Shown one piece after another: positions 40,996 to 49,107 of a stretch of 64,000 bases of DNA. Both the position numbers and the translations under genes were made by a program. Each line of letters starts with the position of its first letter. Positions within the stretch are counted from its first letter, which is position 1. A model generated the notes under the pieces. The model was not told where the DNA came from. It did not search any database and saw only the letters and a program-made list of their open reading frames with translations. This DNA comes from Catellatospora bangladeshensis (GTDB lineage Bacteria > Actinomycetota > Actinomycetes > Mycobacteriales > Micromonosporaceae): the NCBI RefSeq assembly GCF_016862575.1, contig NZ_BONF01000030.1:104393-168392 (forward strand), written 5' to 3'.

Positions 40996-42452
40996 CAGAT
41001 CCTCCCCTCGACGATCGCCGCGGCCAGCGCGGTGCGATCCTTCTTGCCGTTCGCGGTACGCGGCATCGCGTCGACCACGTGCACGGTGTCGATGATCATG
41101 TATGTGGGCAGCCCGGCGGCGCAGTGCCGCTTGAGGCTCAGCAGGGACGGCCGGGTGTCGCCGGCCGCCACGACCACCGCGTGCAGCCGCGCCGCCAGGC
41201 CGTCGCCGGTGGTCAGCACCAGCACGTCGTCCACGGCGGGGTGCGCGGCCAGCACGGCCTCCACCTCGCCGAGCTCGACCCGGTGCCCACGCACCTTCAC
41301 CATGTGGTCGAAGCGGCCGACGTACTCGAACACCCCGTCCTCGGCGCGGCGGCCCAGGTCTCCGGTGCGGTACGGGCCGAGCTGCGGCTCGCGGCCCCAG
41401 TAGCCGGTCATCACGGTCGGCCCGGCCACCACGATCTCGCCCTCGCCCCCCTCCGGGTCGAGGTAGACCTCGTCGCCGCTGGCCGCCTCGCCGATCGGCA
41501 GCGGGCGGTCGCGCTGCAGGTCCGCGTCGGTCACCTCGTACGAGGTGCACACGTTCGTCTCGGTGGGGCCGTACCAGTTCCACAGCCGGATCTTCGGCCA
41601 CGCCTGGCGCAGCTCCTTGACCTGAGGCATCGGGAACGGCTCGCCGGCGAACACCACGGCGCGCAGCGCGGGCGGCGGGTCGGCGGCGAGCAGCGCACCC
41701 TGGTGCATCATCAGCACCAGAGCTGAGGGCACCGAGTACCAGACCGAGATGTCCTGCTCGCGGAGGAACTCGACGAGCTGCGCCGGGGCGTACGCCATCT
41801 CGTGCGGGATCAGGTGCACCGAGGCCCCGGCGTGGAACGCCGCGTAGAGGTCGAACACCGACAGGTCGAAGTTGAACGGCGCGTGGTTGGACAGCCGGTC
41901 GACCGGGTTGACCCCGACCAGCTCGACGGCCCAGTCGACGAACGCCAGCGCGTTGCGGTGACTGATCGCGACGCCCTTGGGGGTGCCGGTGGACCCGGAC
42001 GTGTAGAGGATGTACGCCACGTCGCCGGGCGCCGCGTCCAGCACGGGCAGCGGCCCGTCCGCCGCCGAGTCGAGGTGCTCGAAGGCCACCACCGGGCAGC
42101 CGCCGGGCACCTCGGGACCGGCCGCGGCGCGTTCGGCGTCCGCCGCGACCAGCGTCGCCGTGCAGTCCTCGGCGATCCGGCCGACCCGGGCCGCCGGGTT
42201 GCCCGGCGCCACCGGCACGTAGATCGCGCCGATGCGCAGCGCCGCCTGCATCAGCGCCACGGCGGTGCAGCTCTTGTCACTCCAGATGAGAATGCGGTGC
42301 CCGGCCTCGACACCGGCGTTGAGCAGGCCGCGCGCGTACCGGTCGGCGGCGCGGTCCAGCTCGGCGTAGGTCAGCGTGCCGTCCGGCCCGGCCACGGCCA
42401 GGCTGTCCGGGTATCGGGCGGCGGATCGGGTGAGCAGTTCGTACAGCATCAC
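40995..42452 (-). CDS. L-prolyl-PCP ligase type adenylation enzyme (PltF/CloN4-like)
   Basis: 485 residues, a stand-alone A domain. Core motifs: ILYTSGSTGTPKGVA (A3, ~149-163), NWYGPTETNVCTSYEVT (A5), YRTGDLGRR (A7), GHRVELGEVE (A8) and GKKDRTAL with the A10 lysine. The NHAPFNFDLSVFDLYAAFHAG and PTETNVCTSYEV stretches are typical of the proline-activating enzymes of pyrrole pathways (pyoluteorin, clorobiocin). With the adjacent acyl-CoA-dehydrogenase-like gene and a PltL-like PCP at 48584, the reading as prolyl-AMP ligase is strong. It activates L-proline with ATP and loads the PCP. It overlaps the upstream dehydrogenase gene by ATGA. Confidence 0.88.
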   Translation of the reverse strand: MMLYELLTRSAARYPDSLAVAGPDGTLTYAELDRAADRYARGLLNAGVEAGHRILIWSDKSCTAVALMQAALRIGAIYVPVAPGNPAARVGRIAEDCTATLVAADAERAAAGPEVPGGCPVVAFEHLDSAADGPLPVLDAAPGDVAYILYTSGSTGTPKGVAISHRNALAFVDWAVELVGVNPVDRLSNHAPFNFDLSVFDLYAAFHAGASVHLIPHEMAYAPAQLVEFLREQDISVWYSVPSALVLMMHQGALLAADPPPALRAVVFAGEPFPMPQVKELRQAWPKIRLWNWYGPTETNVCTSYEVTDADLQRDRPLPIGEAASGDEVYLDPEGGEGEIVVAGPTVMTGYWGREPQLGPYRTGDLGRRAEDGVFEYVGRFDHMVKVRGHRVELGEVEAVLAAHPAVDDVLVLTTGDGLAARLHAVVVAAGDTRPSLLSLKRHCAAGLPTYMIIDTVHVVDAMPRTANGKKDRTALAAAIVEGRI

Positions 42453-43585
42453 AACCCCAATTCCTTCGCGATGATGTGCCGCTGGATGTCGGAGGTGCCG
42501 GAGAAGATCGTGGCCGGTACGGCGTCGCGCAGCGCGGCCTCGATGCCGTCCTCGCGCTGGTAGCCGCGCCCGCCGAAGACCCGCACCGCGTCCAGCGCGG
42601 TGGCCAGCACCCCCTCGGAGACGGCGAGCTTGGCCATGGCGACCGACATCGGCCGCGGCCCGCCCTGGTCCATCTCCCAGCAGGCGCGGTGCAGCAGCAG
42701 CCGGGCCGTGTCGGCCCGGAGCTTCATCTCGGCAATCCGGTGCGAGACGGCCTGGAAGTCGGCCAGCGCGCGGCCGAACTGCCGCCGCTCGCGGGCGTGC
42801 GTGACGGCCCGCTCCACCAGCCGGTCGAGCAGGCCCAGGTAGCCGGCGAACAGGCAGGTGCGTTCCCAGCTCATCGACTGCTGGAAGATCGCCCCGCCCT
42901 GGCCCTCCACCCCGAGGACCCGCTCGTGCGGCACGAACACGCCGTCGAACCGGACCGGACCGGCCGGGCAGGAGCTGAGGCCCATCTTGTCGAACGGCTC
43001 ACCGGCCGTCAGGCCGGACGAGCCGCGGTCCACCACGAACCCGGTCACGCCCAGATGCCCGGCGTGCGGATCGGTGGTGGCGTACGTGACGTACACGTCG
43101 GCGGCCGGGCCGTTGCTGACGAACGTCTTCTCGCCGTGCAGCACCCACCCGCCGTCGGTCTCGGTGGCGGTGACCGCGAGCCGGGACACGTCCGATCCGG
43201 CGTCGGCCTCGGTCATCGCGTTGCCGGCGATCAGCGTGCCGTCGCACAGGCCCGGCAGCAGCTCACGCTTGGCCTGCTCGCTCGCGAACTCGGCGATCGG
43301 CGCGGCGCAGGCGAACTGGTGGGCGCTGGACGCGAAGACCAGGCCCGTGTCGGGGCACCCGTAGCCGAGCGCCTCGATCTGTCGTGCCGTGTCGAGGGCG
43401 CCCAGCCCGCCGCCGCCGTACTCGGTGGGCAGGCTGCAGCCCAGCAGGCCCAGCTCGCCCAGGCGCAGCCAGTCCTTGCGGGTGTAGAAGCCCTCGCCGC
43501 GCGGTGCCTGCGCGAACGCCTCGCGCACGGCGGTCACCGTGTCCGCGTGCCGTCGCTGCTGTTCAGGGGTCCAGCCGAACTCCAC
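42449..43585 (-). CDS. L-prolyl-PCP dehydrogenase, acyl-CoA dehydrogenase family (PltE/CloN3-like)
   Basis: 378 residues. Family motifs: LPTEYGGGGLGALDTARQIEALGY, AMTEADAGSDVSRL (FAD contact), RRQFGRALADFQAVSHRIAEM, VRVFGGRGYQREDGIEAALRDA, and IFSGTSDIQRHIIAKELGL at the end. In pyrrole pathways this enzyme oxidises prolyl-S-PCP by four electrons to pyrrole-2-carboxyl-S-PCP. GTG start at 43585 after GAGGAGG. Its place directly before the proline adenylation gene is the diagnostic pair. It is an FAD enzyme and so one of the users of the RibF-like protein proposed above. Confidence 0.88.
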   Translation of the reverse strand: MEFGWTPEQQRRHADTVTAVREAFAQAPRGEGFYTRKDWLRLGELGLLGCSLPTEYGGGGLGALDTARQIEALGYGCPDTGLVFASSAHQFACAAPIAEFASEQAKRELLPGLCDGTLIAGNAMTEADAGSDVSRLAVTATETDGGWVLHGEKTFVSNGPAADVYVTYATTDPHAGHLGVTGFVVDRGSSGLTAGEPFDKMGLSSCPAGPVRFDGVFVPHERVLGVEGQGGAIFQQSMSWERTCLFAGYLGLLDRLVERAVTHARERRQFGRALADFQAVSHRIAEMKLRADTARLLLHRACWEMDQGGPRPMSVAMAKLAVSEGVLATALDAVRVFGGRGYQREDGIEAALRDAVPATIFSGTSDIQRHIIAKELGL

Positions 43586-43609
43586 GGTTCCTCCTCGGGC
43601 GCGCCGCGG

Positions 43610-45037
43610 TCACAACGGGATGTTGGGCAGCCGGTGCGGCACCGAGCGGCGCCGGCTCAGTGCGCGGATCAGGGTGGTACGGGTGTCCGCCGGGTCGATG
43701 ACCGCGTCGACGATGCCGTCCCGCACCGCGGCGGCCAGGCCGTGCTCGGTCTGCCGATACTCCGCGACCAGCTCCGCCTCCAGCGCGGCGCGTGCGCTGT
43801 CGTCGTCGACCGCCTCCAGCCGCCGCCGGTTGGCCACCCGCACCGTCGACTCGGCGCTCATCACGTCCACCTCGGCGCCGGGCCAGGCGTAGACCGCGTC
43901 GGCGCCGAGCGATCGGCTGTTCATCGCGATGAACGCGCCGCCGAACGCCTTGCGGGTGACCAGGGTGACCCGGGGCACCTGGCAGGCGGCGAACGCGTGC
44001 AGCAGCTTCGCGCCGCGGCGCAGCACCCCGTTGGTCTCCTGGCTCACCCCGGGCAGGTAGCCGGGCACGTCCACGAGCACCACCAGGGGCACGCCGTACG
44101 AGTCGCACAGCCGCACGAAGCGGGCCGCCTTGTCGCCGGCCTCGGCGTCCAGGCAGCCGCCGAGCTTCAGCGGGTTGTTGGCGACCACCCCGACGGTGCG
44201 CCCGCCGAGGCGGCCCAGCGCGGTCACCACGTGCGGCGCCCAGCGCGGGCTCAGCTGCACCGCGGGCGCGTCGAGCAGCGCGTCGACCAGCTTGGTCACG
44301 TTGTACGCCTGGCGCGGCGACTCCGGCAGCAGCGCGCGGTAGTCGGCGCCGTCCAGCGTGTTGCCCGGCCTGCCGAAGGCGCGCTGGTCGCCCAGCAGCG
44401 TCACCAGCTCGCGGGCGGCGTCCAGGCACTCGGCCTCGTCGCGCCGGATCAGGTGGGCCACGCCGCTGTGCCGCGAGTGCACCGCCGCGCCGCCCAGCTC
44501 CGCGAAGCCCACCTCGACGCCGGTCGCGTCGCGCACCACGCGCGGGCCGGTGACGAACATCGACGCCTCTTCGGACATGATCACGAGATCGGTGAGCGCG
44601 GAGCCGTACGCCGCGCCGCCCGCCGCCGAGCCGAGCACCACCGAGATCTGCGGGGTGCGCCCGGACGCGGCGACGATGGCCCGGAACACCCGGCCCACCC
44701 CGTCCAGCGCGCCGACGCCCTCGGTGAGCGAGGCGCCGCCGGACTGCCACAGGCCGACCACCGGCAGCCCGCGCAGGTCGGCCTGCTCGATGACCTCGGC
44801 GATGCGGGTGCAGCCCTCCTGGGTCATCGCGCCGCCGCGGCGGGCCGGGTCGGTCGCGTACGCCGCGGAGGGGACGCCGCCGATGGGGCCGTAGGCCACG
44901 GCGACCTCGCTGTCGCGGGCCGGGAGCAGCAGCTCCGGGTTGCCGCCGTCGAAGAGCCCGAGCAGTCGCGCGCTGGCGCGGTCTGCCGTCCCGGCGCCCG
45001 GTGCGGGCCCGGCGGGCAAGGTCTCGATAACCGTCAT
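43610..45037 (-). CDS. Acyl-CoA carboxylase beta subunit (carboxyltransferase)
   Basis: 475 residues, slightly shorter than PccB/AccD subunits (~520). It has the oxyanion stretches VLGSAAGGAAYGSAL and VTRKAFGGAFIAMNS, and VLVDVPGYLPGVSQETNGVLRRGAKLLHA, all typical of the family. It transfers carboxylate from biotin to acetyl- or propionyl-CoA, making malonyl- or methylmalonyl-CoA for the PKS. No biotin carboxylase/BCCP alpha subunit is in the window, so it must borrow a housekeeping one. It begins the minus-strand pyrrole operon, with the TCATC operator over its promoter. Which acyl-CoA is preferred cannot be read from the sequence with certainty. Confidence 0.88.
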   Translation of the reverse strand: MTVIETLPAGPAPGAGTADRASARLLGLFDGGNPELLLPARDSEVAVAYGPIGGVPSAAYATDPARRGGAMTQEGCTRIAEVIEQADLRGLPVVGLWQSGGASLTEGVGALDGVGRVFRAIVAASGRTPQISVVLGSAAGGAAYGSALTDLVIMSEEASMFVTGPRVVRDATGVEVGFAELGGAAVHSRHSGVAHLIRRDEAECLDAARELVTLLGDQRAFGRPGNTLDGADYRALLPESPRQAYNVTKLVDALLDAPAVQLSPRWAPHVVTALGRLGGRTVGVVANNPLKLGGCLDAEAGDKAARFVRLCDSYGVPLVVLVDVPGYLPGVSQETNGVLRRGAKLLHAFAACQVPRVTLVTRKAFGGAFIAMNSRSLGADAVYAWPGAEVDVMSAESTVRVANRRRLEAVDDDSARAALEAELVAEYRQTEHGLAAAVRDGIVDAVIDPADTRTTLIRALSRRRSVPHRLPNIPL

Positions 45038-45066
45038 CTGCCGCCCCCGGAAACATGTGGAAGAAA

Positions 45067-45084
45067 ACTCATCTGAAGATGAGT
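45067..45084. promoter_or_regulatory. Candidate TetR operator, best palindrome of the set
   Basis: ACTCATCT-GA-AGATGAGT: perfect 8-bp arms with a 2-bp centre. It covers the -10 of the carboxylase promoter (minus strand) and the -35 area of the TetR gene (plus strand), as expected for an autoregulated divergent pair. Confidence 0.7.
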
Positions 45085-45109
45085 ATCCGGTCTACACTGG
45101 ACTTGTCAA
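45080..45109 (-). promoter_or_regulatory. Promoter of the carboxylase/pyrrole operon
   Basis: Minus strand: -35 TTGACA (45104-45109), 18-bp spacer, -10 TACTCA (45080-45085), overlapping the operator. The -10 is imperfect. On the plus strand TACACT at 45093-45098 may be the -10 for the TetR gene. Confidence 0.5.
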
Positions 45110-45147
45110 GCGTTGAATTCCCCACCTGTTGAGAAAGGTGAGCGTCC

Positions 45148-45708
45148 ATGGAGATGACGACCCGAGATCTGATCCTGGAGGAGACCCGGCGGCAGATCGC
45201 CGAACACGGGCTGGACGCCACCACCATCCGCGGGGTGGCCCGCCGCGCGGCCGTCGATCCGGCGCTCGTCCGGCACTACTTCCACTCGCGGCAGGAGCTG
45301 ATCGACGAGGCGACCGAGCTGGACCTCGACATCCGCCGCATGGTCCGGGTGGTGGTGCACGGCTCGCCCAAGCTCGCGGGCCGGCGGCTGGTGGGCACGG
45401 TGCTGCAGGTCTGGGACCATCCGGAGGCGGGGCTGGTGCCGATGGCGCGCCTGGCCGCGGCCCTGACCGACCACAACGCGGCGCAGCTCGCCCGCACCGA
45501 CCTGATCGAGCAGTTCCTGGGCGAGGTGGTGACCCGGCTGGGCGCGGACCAGCCGCGGCTGCGCGCCCAGCTCATCGCCTCCCAGCTGCTGGGGCTGGCG
45601 CTGTTCCGCTACCTGGTGAGCGAGCCGGTGCTGGCCGGAGCGACCGTGCCGGGGATGACGGCGGTGCTCGGTGACGCGGTGGGCCACTACCTGGCCGAGC
45701 CCGTGTGA
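45148..45708 (+). CDS. TetR-family regulator, likely controller of the pyrrole operon
   Basis: 186 residues. HTH: ATTIRGVARRAAVDPALVRHYFHSRQELIDEA. It starts at the ATG at 45148 with AAAGGTGAG upstream. It is divergent from the carboxylase/dehydrogenase/adenylation/flavin-reductase operon across 110 bases that hold the perfect ACTCATCT-GA-AGATGAGT palindrome. That arrangement makes it the best candidate to bind the TCATC site family and so coordinate the cluster (inference). Its ligand could be the product or a precursor. The C-terminal domain resembles the regulator at 14435-15046. Confidence 0.88.
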   Translation: MEMTTRDLILEETRRQIAEHGLDATTIRGVARRAAVDPALVRHYFHSRQELIDEATELDLDIRRMVRVVVHGSPKLAGRRLVGTVLQVWDHPEAGLVPMARLAAALTDHNAAQLARTDLIEQFLGEVVTRLGADQPRLRAQLIASQLLGLALFRYLVSEPVLAGATVPGMTAVLGDAVGHYLAEPV

Positions 45709-45718
45709 CCTCAGACCG

Positions 45719-45756
45719 AAGCTCCCTTCATGTCGTCAGCAGCATGAAGGGAGCTT
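45719..45756. terminator. Bidirectional terminator between TetR and antiporter genes
   Basis: Perfect 14-bp stem AAGCTCCCTTCATG / CATGAAGGGAGCTT with a 10-base loop, followed by TTGATC. It serves both convergent genes. Confidence 0.85.
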
Positions 45757-45782
45757 TGATCGTGAGGTGGCGACCGCGGGCG

Positions 45783-47132
45783 TCAGCGGGCTCCGGCCCG
45801 TTCCGCCGCCGGGTAGACGGGTGTCGACCACGCCTCGTGGGCCAGCCGGCGCGCGTGCTCCTCGGCGCTCTGGTTGACCCGGCGCATGGCGTAGCGCAGC
45901 ACCGGGGGCGCCATCAGCGAGGTCACCACCGCGACCAGCACGATGATGGTGTAGGACGTGGTGTTCAGTACGCCCACGCGCAGCCCCACCATCGCCACGA
46001 CGACCTCGACCACGCCGCGGGCGTTGAGGCCGGCGCCCAGGGCGAGCCCCTCCCACCGGTTCAGCCCGCTCATCCAGGCGCCCAGGTAGGCCCCGATGAA
46101 CTTGCCGAGGATCGCCACCGCCAGCACGGCCAGGGCGATGAGGAACATGGTGGGATCGCCCAGCACCGTCAGGTCGATCCGGAGACCGGCCGTCGCCAGG
46201 AAGATGGGGGCGAGCACCGAGAGCACGACGGTGCGCAGCGGGGCCAGCCGTTCCGGATCGACGACGCCCGGGCGGCCGACGATCATGCCGACCACGAAGG
46301 CGCCGAAGACGGCCTCCAGGCCGAGCAGGTGAGTGACGGCGCCGCCGAGCACCATGAGCCCGGCGACCACCGCGGGGGTGGTGCCGCGGTTGTCGGAGCG
46401 CCCGGCCAGCCGCAGCGCGCCGGACACCAGTGGCCGGCCGAGCACCGCGGCGAACGCCACGAAGCCGACCAGGAAGAGGACGGACCGGGTGACCTGCCAG
46501 GCGCTGAGGCCGATGGTCGCCATCGCCGACACGACGGAGAGCAGCAGCCAGCCGACCGCGTCGTCGACGGTCCCGGCGGCGATGGTCAGCTGGCCGATGT
46601 CCCGGTGCAGCAGCCGCATGTCGGTGAGCGTCTTGGCGATCACGGGGATCGCGCTGACGCACATGGCGACCCCGAGGAACAGGGCGAACACTGTCCGGGA
46701 CACTCCGTCGGGCACGATCGCCGCGGGCAGCGCGAAGCTGAGCGCGATGCCGAAGCCGAGCGGGAGCAGCAGTCCACAGAGGCTGATCCGGACCGCGGTG
46801 ACCCCGCGGCGGCGGATGAGCCCGAGGTCGAGATGGGCGCCGGTGATACCGACCAGCAGCATGACGCCCAGCAGGCCGACGGCGTCCAGCAGGTGGACCT
46901 GACTGGCCTCGTTCGGCAGCAGCCAGGCGGAGAAGCCCGGTGCGAGTGCGCCGAGCAGGCTGGGGCCGAGCAGCACGCCGGTGAACAGCTCACCGACGAT
47001 CGCGGGCATCTTCAAACGTTCCGCCAACCGGCCCAGGACGACGGCGACCAGCAGCAGGGTCGCCACCTGGAGCAGGAAGAGCAGCACCGCATGGGCGGGG
47101 ATGGGGGGAGCTGGCTCGAATGCGAATGTCAC
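45783..47132 (-). CDS. Cation/proton antiporter (CPA2, Kef/NhaS type)
   Basis: 449 residues with about 12 predicted membrane helices. Typical stretches: LGRLAERLKMPAIVGELFTGVLLGPSLLG near the N-terminus, AGTVDDAVGWLLLSVV with the conserved DD pair in the ion path, FLATAGLRIDL, and GLALGAGLNARGVVEVVVAMVG. It exchanges Na+ or K+ for H+ across the cell membrane. In polyether-ionophore clusters such antiporters are thought to give self-protection, and several halopyrroles are protonophores, so a resistance role is plausible here (inference). It follows the halogenase gene in the same operon. GTG start after AGGAGG. Confidence 0.87.
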   Translation of the reverse strand: MTFAFEPAPPIPAHAVLLFLLQVATLLLVAVVLGRLAERLKMPAIVGELFTGVLLGPSLLGALAPGFSAWLLPNEASQVHLLDAVGLLGVMLLVGITGAHLDLGLIRRRGVTAVRISLCGLLLPLGFGIALSFALPAAIVPDGVSRTVFALFLGVAMCVSAIPVIAKTLTDMRLLHRDIGQLTIAAGTVDDAVGWLLLSVVSAMATIGLSAWQVTRSVLFLVGFVAFAAVLGRPLVSGALRLAGRSDNRGTTPAVVAGLMVLGGAVTHLLGLEAVFGAFVVGMIVGRPGVVDPERLAPLRTVVLSVLAPIFLATAGLRIDLTVLGDPTMFLIALAVLAVAILGKFIGAYLGAWMSGLNRWEGLALGAGLNARGVVEVVVAMVGLRVGVLNTTSYTIIVLVAVVTSLMAPPVLRYAMRRVNQSAEEHARRLAHEAWSTPVYPAAERAGAR

Positions 47133-47210
47133 GCTGGATCCTCCTGACCGTGGACGGCACGGAAGAGCGGCATCGTGCCGGGCCGGAGCCGGGCACGATG
47201 CCGCGATCCG

Positions 47211-48554
47211 TCAGAACGCGGGTGCCGCGGTCGGGGCCTTGAGCTCCCCGAGGTACGGCCGCCACAGGTGGGTCTCGTCCTCCTCGACCGCGCGCACGAT
47301 CTCGCGCATCTCGGCGAGCGCCGCCGGCTCGTCGTCCTCGTAGACGTCGCCCTGCAGCAGCTTCAGCACGTCGAGCCGGTAGCGCGGGTCCTGGACGAAG
47401 GCGGTGAACAGGATGTTCAGGCGGTAGTAGATGGTGATGAACTCGTACCAGTTGCTCACGCCGCGGCGCAGCTTCGTCTCGTAGATGCTGAACCGCTTCT
47501 TGGCGAAGTCACCGGCCTCGGCGGCCGCGATGATGTCGGCGCACGCGATACGCGCGCTGTTCATCGCGACGCTGACGCCGCTGGAGAAGATCGGGTCGAC
47601 GAACCGGGCCGCGTCGCCGATCAGCACGAAGTTGTCGCCGCAGATCTGGCTGACGCTGTAGCTGTAGTCGCCCTCGGACTTGAACGGCTTGACCTGCTCG
47701 GCCTCGCGCAGCGCACGGGCCAGCTCCGGCCGGCTCTCCACCGACTCCCAGAAGAACTCCTCGCGCTCGCTCTTCGAGGCCGCGAAGCGCTTCTTCTGGG
47801 TCACCACGCCGATCGAGGTGACGGTCTCGTTGATGGGGATCTGCCACACCCAGGTGTCGGTGAGCGGCAGGAAGTGGATGAAGATGTAGTCGGTCTGCTC
47901 CGGGTTCAGCGCCAGCGCCTTGCGGTCGAAGTTGTCGAACCACGTGTGGATGGCGTACTGGTTGAACACCGGGTCGGAGATCTTGGTCTTCATCTGGTTG
48001 GCCAGCAGGGTCCGGCGGCCGGAGGCGTCCACGACCATCCGCACCGGGATCTGCTGCGCCTCGCCGTCGATGCGCACGTGGACCACGGGGAACTCGCCCT
48101 CGAAGTCCACCTTCTGCACCCGGGCGTTGTAGCGCACGTCCGCGCCGAGGCTGGCCGAGTGGTCCAGCAGGATCTGGTCGAAGAGCCCGCGGTCGACGTG
48201 GTAGGTGTGGTCACGGTCGACGCCGGGCTGGTCACGCTCGTGGAACAGGATGTCCGCGGCGCGGAAGTCGTGGGTCAGGCCGGTGAAACCCATGTGGTCG
48301 ATGGGCCGGGACTCCGCCGAAGTCCAGGCCGCGCCGTACTTCTTCGGGAAGTTCGCGGCCTCGATCTTCTCCATCGCGCCGATCTCCAGGAGCACCGGCG
48401 TGGTGGCGGGCACGAGGGACTCGCCCACGTGCTCACGGGGGAACGTCTCGCTCTCGAGGACGACCACCGAGAGGCCGGCCTTCGCGAGGTAGGACGCCGC
48501 GGTCGAACCGGCGGGGCCGCCGCCGATAACTGCGATGTCGAACGCTGGTTGCAC
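47211..48554 (-). CDS. FADH2-dependent halogenase acting on pyrrolyl-PCP (PltA-like)
   Basis: 447 residues, close to PltA. FAD motif GGGPAG at 11-16; the halogenase-specific WxWxIP motif reads WVWQIP at 235-240; the second FAD motif is FVLIGDAARFVDPIFSSGVSVAMNSARIA. Lysines 71-72 (FPKKYG) occupy the region of the chloramine-forming lysine. The enzyme would add one or two chlorines (or bromines) to the pyrrole ring on its PCP, using FADH2 from the reductase at 40483-40995. GTG start at 48554 after AAGGAGG. It directly follows the PltL-like PCP gene. The number and position of halogens cannot be told. Confidence 0.9.
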   Translation of the reverse strand: MQPAFDIAVIGGGPAGSTAASYLAKAGLSVVVLESETFPREHVGESLVPATTPVLLEIGAMEKIEAANFPKKYGAAWTSAESRPIDHMGFTGLTHDFRAADILFHERDQPGVDRDHTYHVDRGLFDQILLDHSASLGADVRYNARVQKVDFEGEFPVVHVRIDGEAQQIPVRMVVDASGRRTLLANQMKTKISDPVFNQYAIHTWFDNFDRKALALNPEQTDYIFIHFLPLTDTWVWQIPINETVTSIGVVTQKKRFAASKSEREEFFWESVESRPELARALREAEQVKPFKSEGDYSYSVSQICGDNFVLIGDAARFVDPIFSSGVSVAMNSARIACADIIAAAEAGDFAKKRFSIYETKLRRGVSNWYEFITIYYRLNILFTAFVQDPRYRLDVLKLLQGDVYEDDEPAALAEMREIVRAVEEDETHLWRPYLGELKAPTAAPAF

Positions 48555-48583
48555 GATCGCCTCCTTGTCGTTGGGCGTGGGCT

Positions 48584-48865
48584 TCAGGCGCTTGCGACCT
48601 CGGTGGGCAGCAGCGACCGCACGAGGCTGGTGATGGTGTTGATGCTGCGGAAGTGCCGGCCGGTGATGGCCGTCGGCGGCACCGAGACGTGCAGCTCTTC
48701 GCGGATGAACGTGAGCAGCCGGGCCGTGTTCATCGAGTTGAGGACGCCCCACTCCAGCAGCGGGGAGTCCGCGTCCAGCTCGCCCGCCGACTCGCTGCCC
48801 AGCAGGTGGTCGACGATGAACGAGGTGACGCGGGCCTGGATCTCGTCGGTGTCGATGGTGGTCAC
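48584..48865 (-). CDS. PltL-like peptidyl carrier protein for proline/pyrrole
   Basis: 93 residues. Ser44 in PLLEWGVLNSMNTARLL is the phosphopantetheine site; LLEWGxLNSMN is the signature shared by the pyrrole carriers PltL and CloN5. Further matches: LLTFIREELHVSVPPTAITGRHF. It carries proline through adenylation, four-electron oxidation and halogenation. I chose the GTG at 48865 because GAGGAGC lies 8 bases before it; the longer frame upstream covers the promoter. First gene of the operon with the halogenase and antiporter. Confidence 0.92.
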   Translation of the reverse strand: MTTIDTDEIQARVTSFIVDHLLGSESAGELDADSPLLEWGVLNSMNTARLLTFIREELHVSVPPTAITGRHFRSINTITSLVRSLLPTEVASA

Positions 48866-48925
48866 TTCGTGTGCTCCTCGGGTTCTGGCTACGTGCGGCT
48901 CCATAGCGGACGGTCGGACAGCAAA

Positions 48926-48943
48926 AGTCATCTTGTGAGGAAC
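48926..48943. promoter_or_regulatory. Candidate TetR operator in the PCP/halogenase leader
   Basis: AGTCATCTTGTGAGGAAC, 14 of 18 identical to the site at 18379-18396, and overlapping the expected transcription start. Confidence 0.45.
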
Positions 48944-48970
48944 TCTACAAGCGATGAACTGTCTCGACAA
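48942..48970 (-). promoter_or_regulatory. Promoter of the PCP/halogenase/antiporter operon
   Basis: Minus strand: -35 TTGTCG (48965-48970), 17-bp spacer containing TTCATCGCTTG, -10 TAGAGT (48942-48947). Predicted start near 48935, leaving a ~70-base leader with a good RBS. Confidence 0.6.
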
Positions 48971-49107
48971 GGCGCATCTTCCCGATCACCGCGCGTAGCG
49001 GGTGTGACCAGGGAAGATCTGACGGCGGAGACGCTGCTGCGGGCGGGGGTACGCCGCATCCCGCCGGCCCGGAGGCGGCTCGGCGGGATGCGGTGGGGAA
49101 TCCGGAG

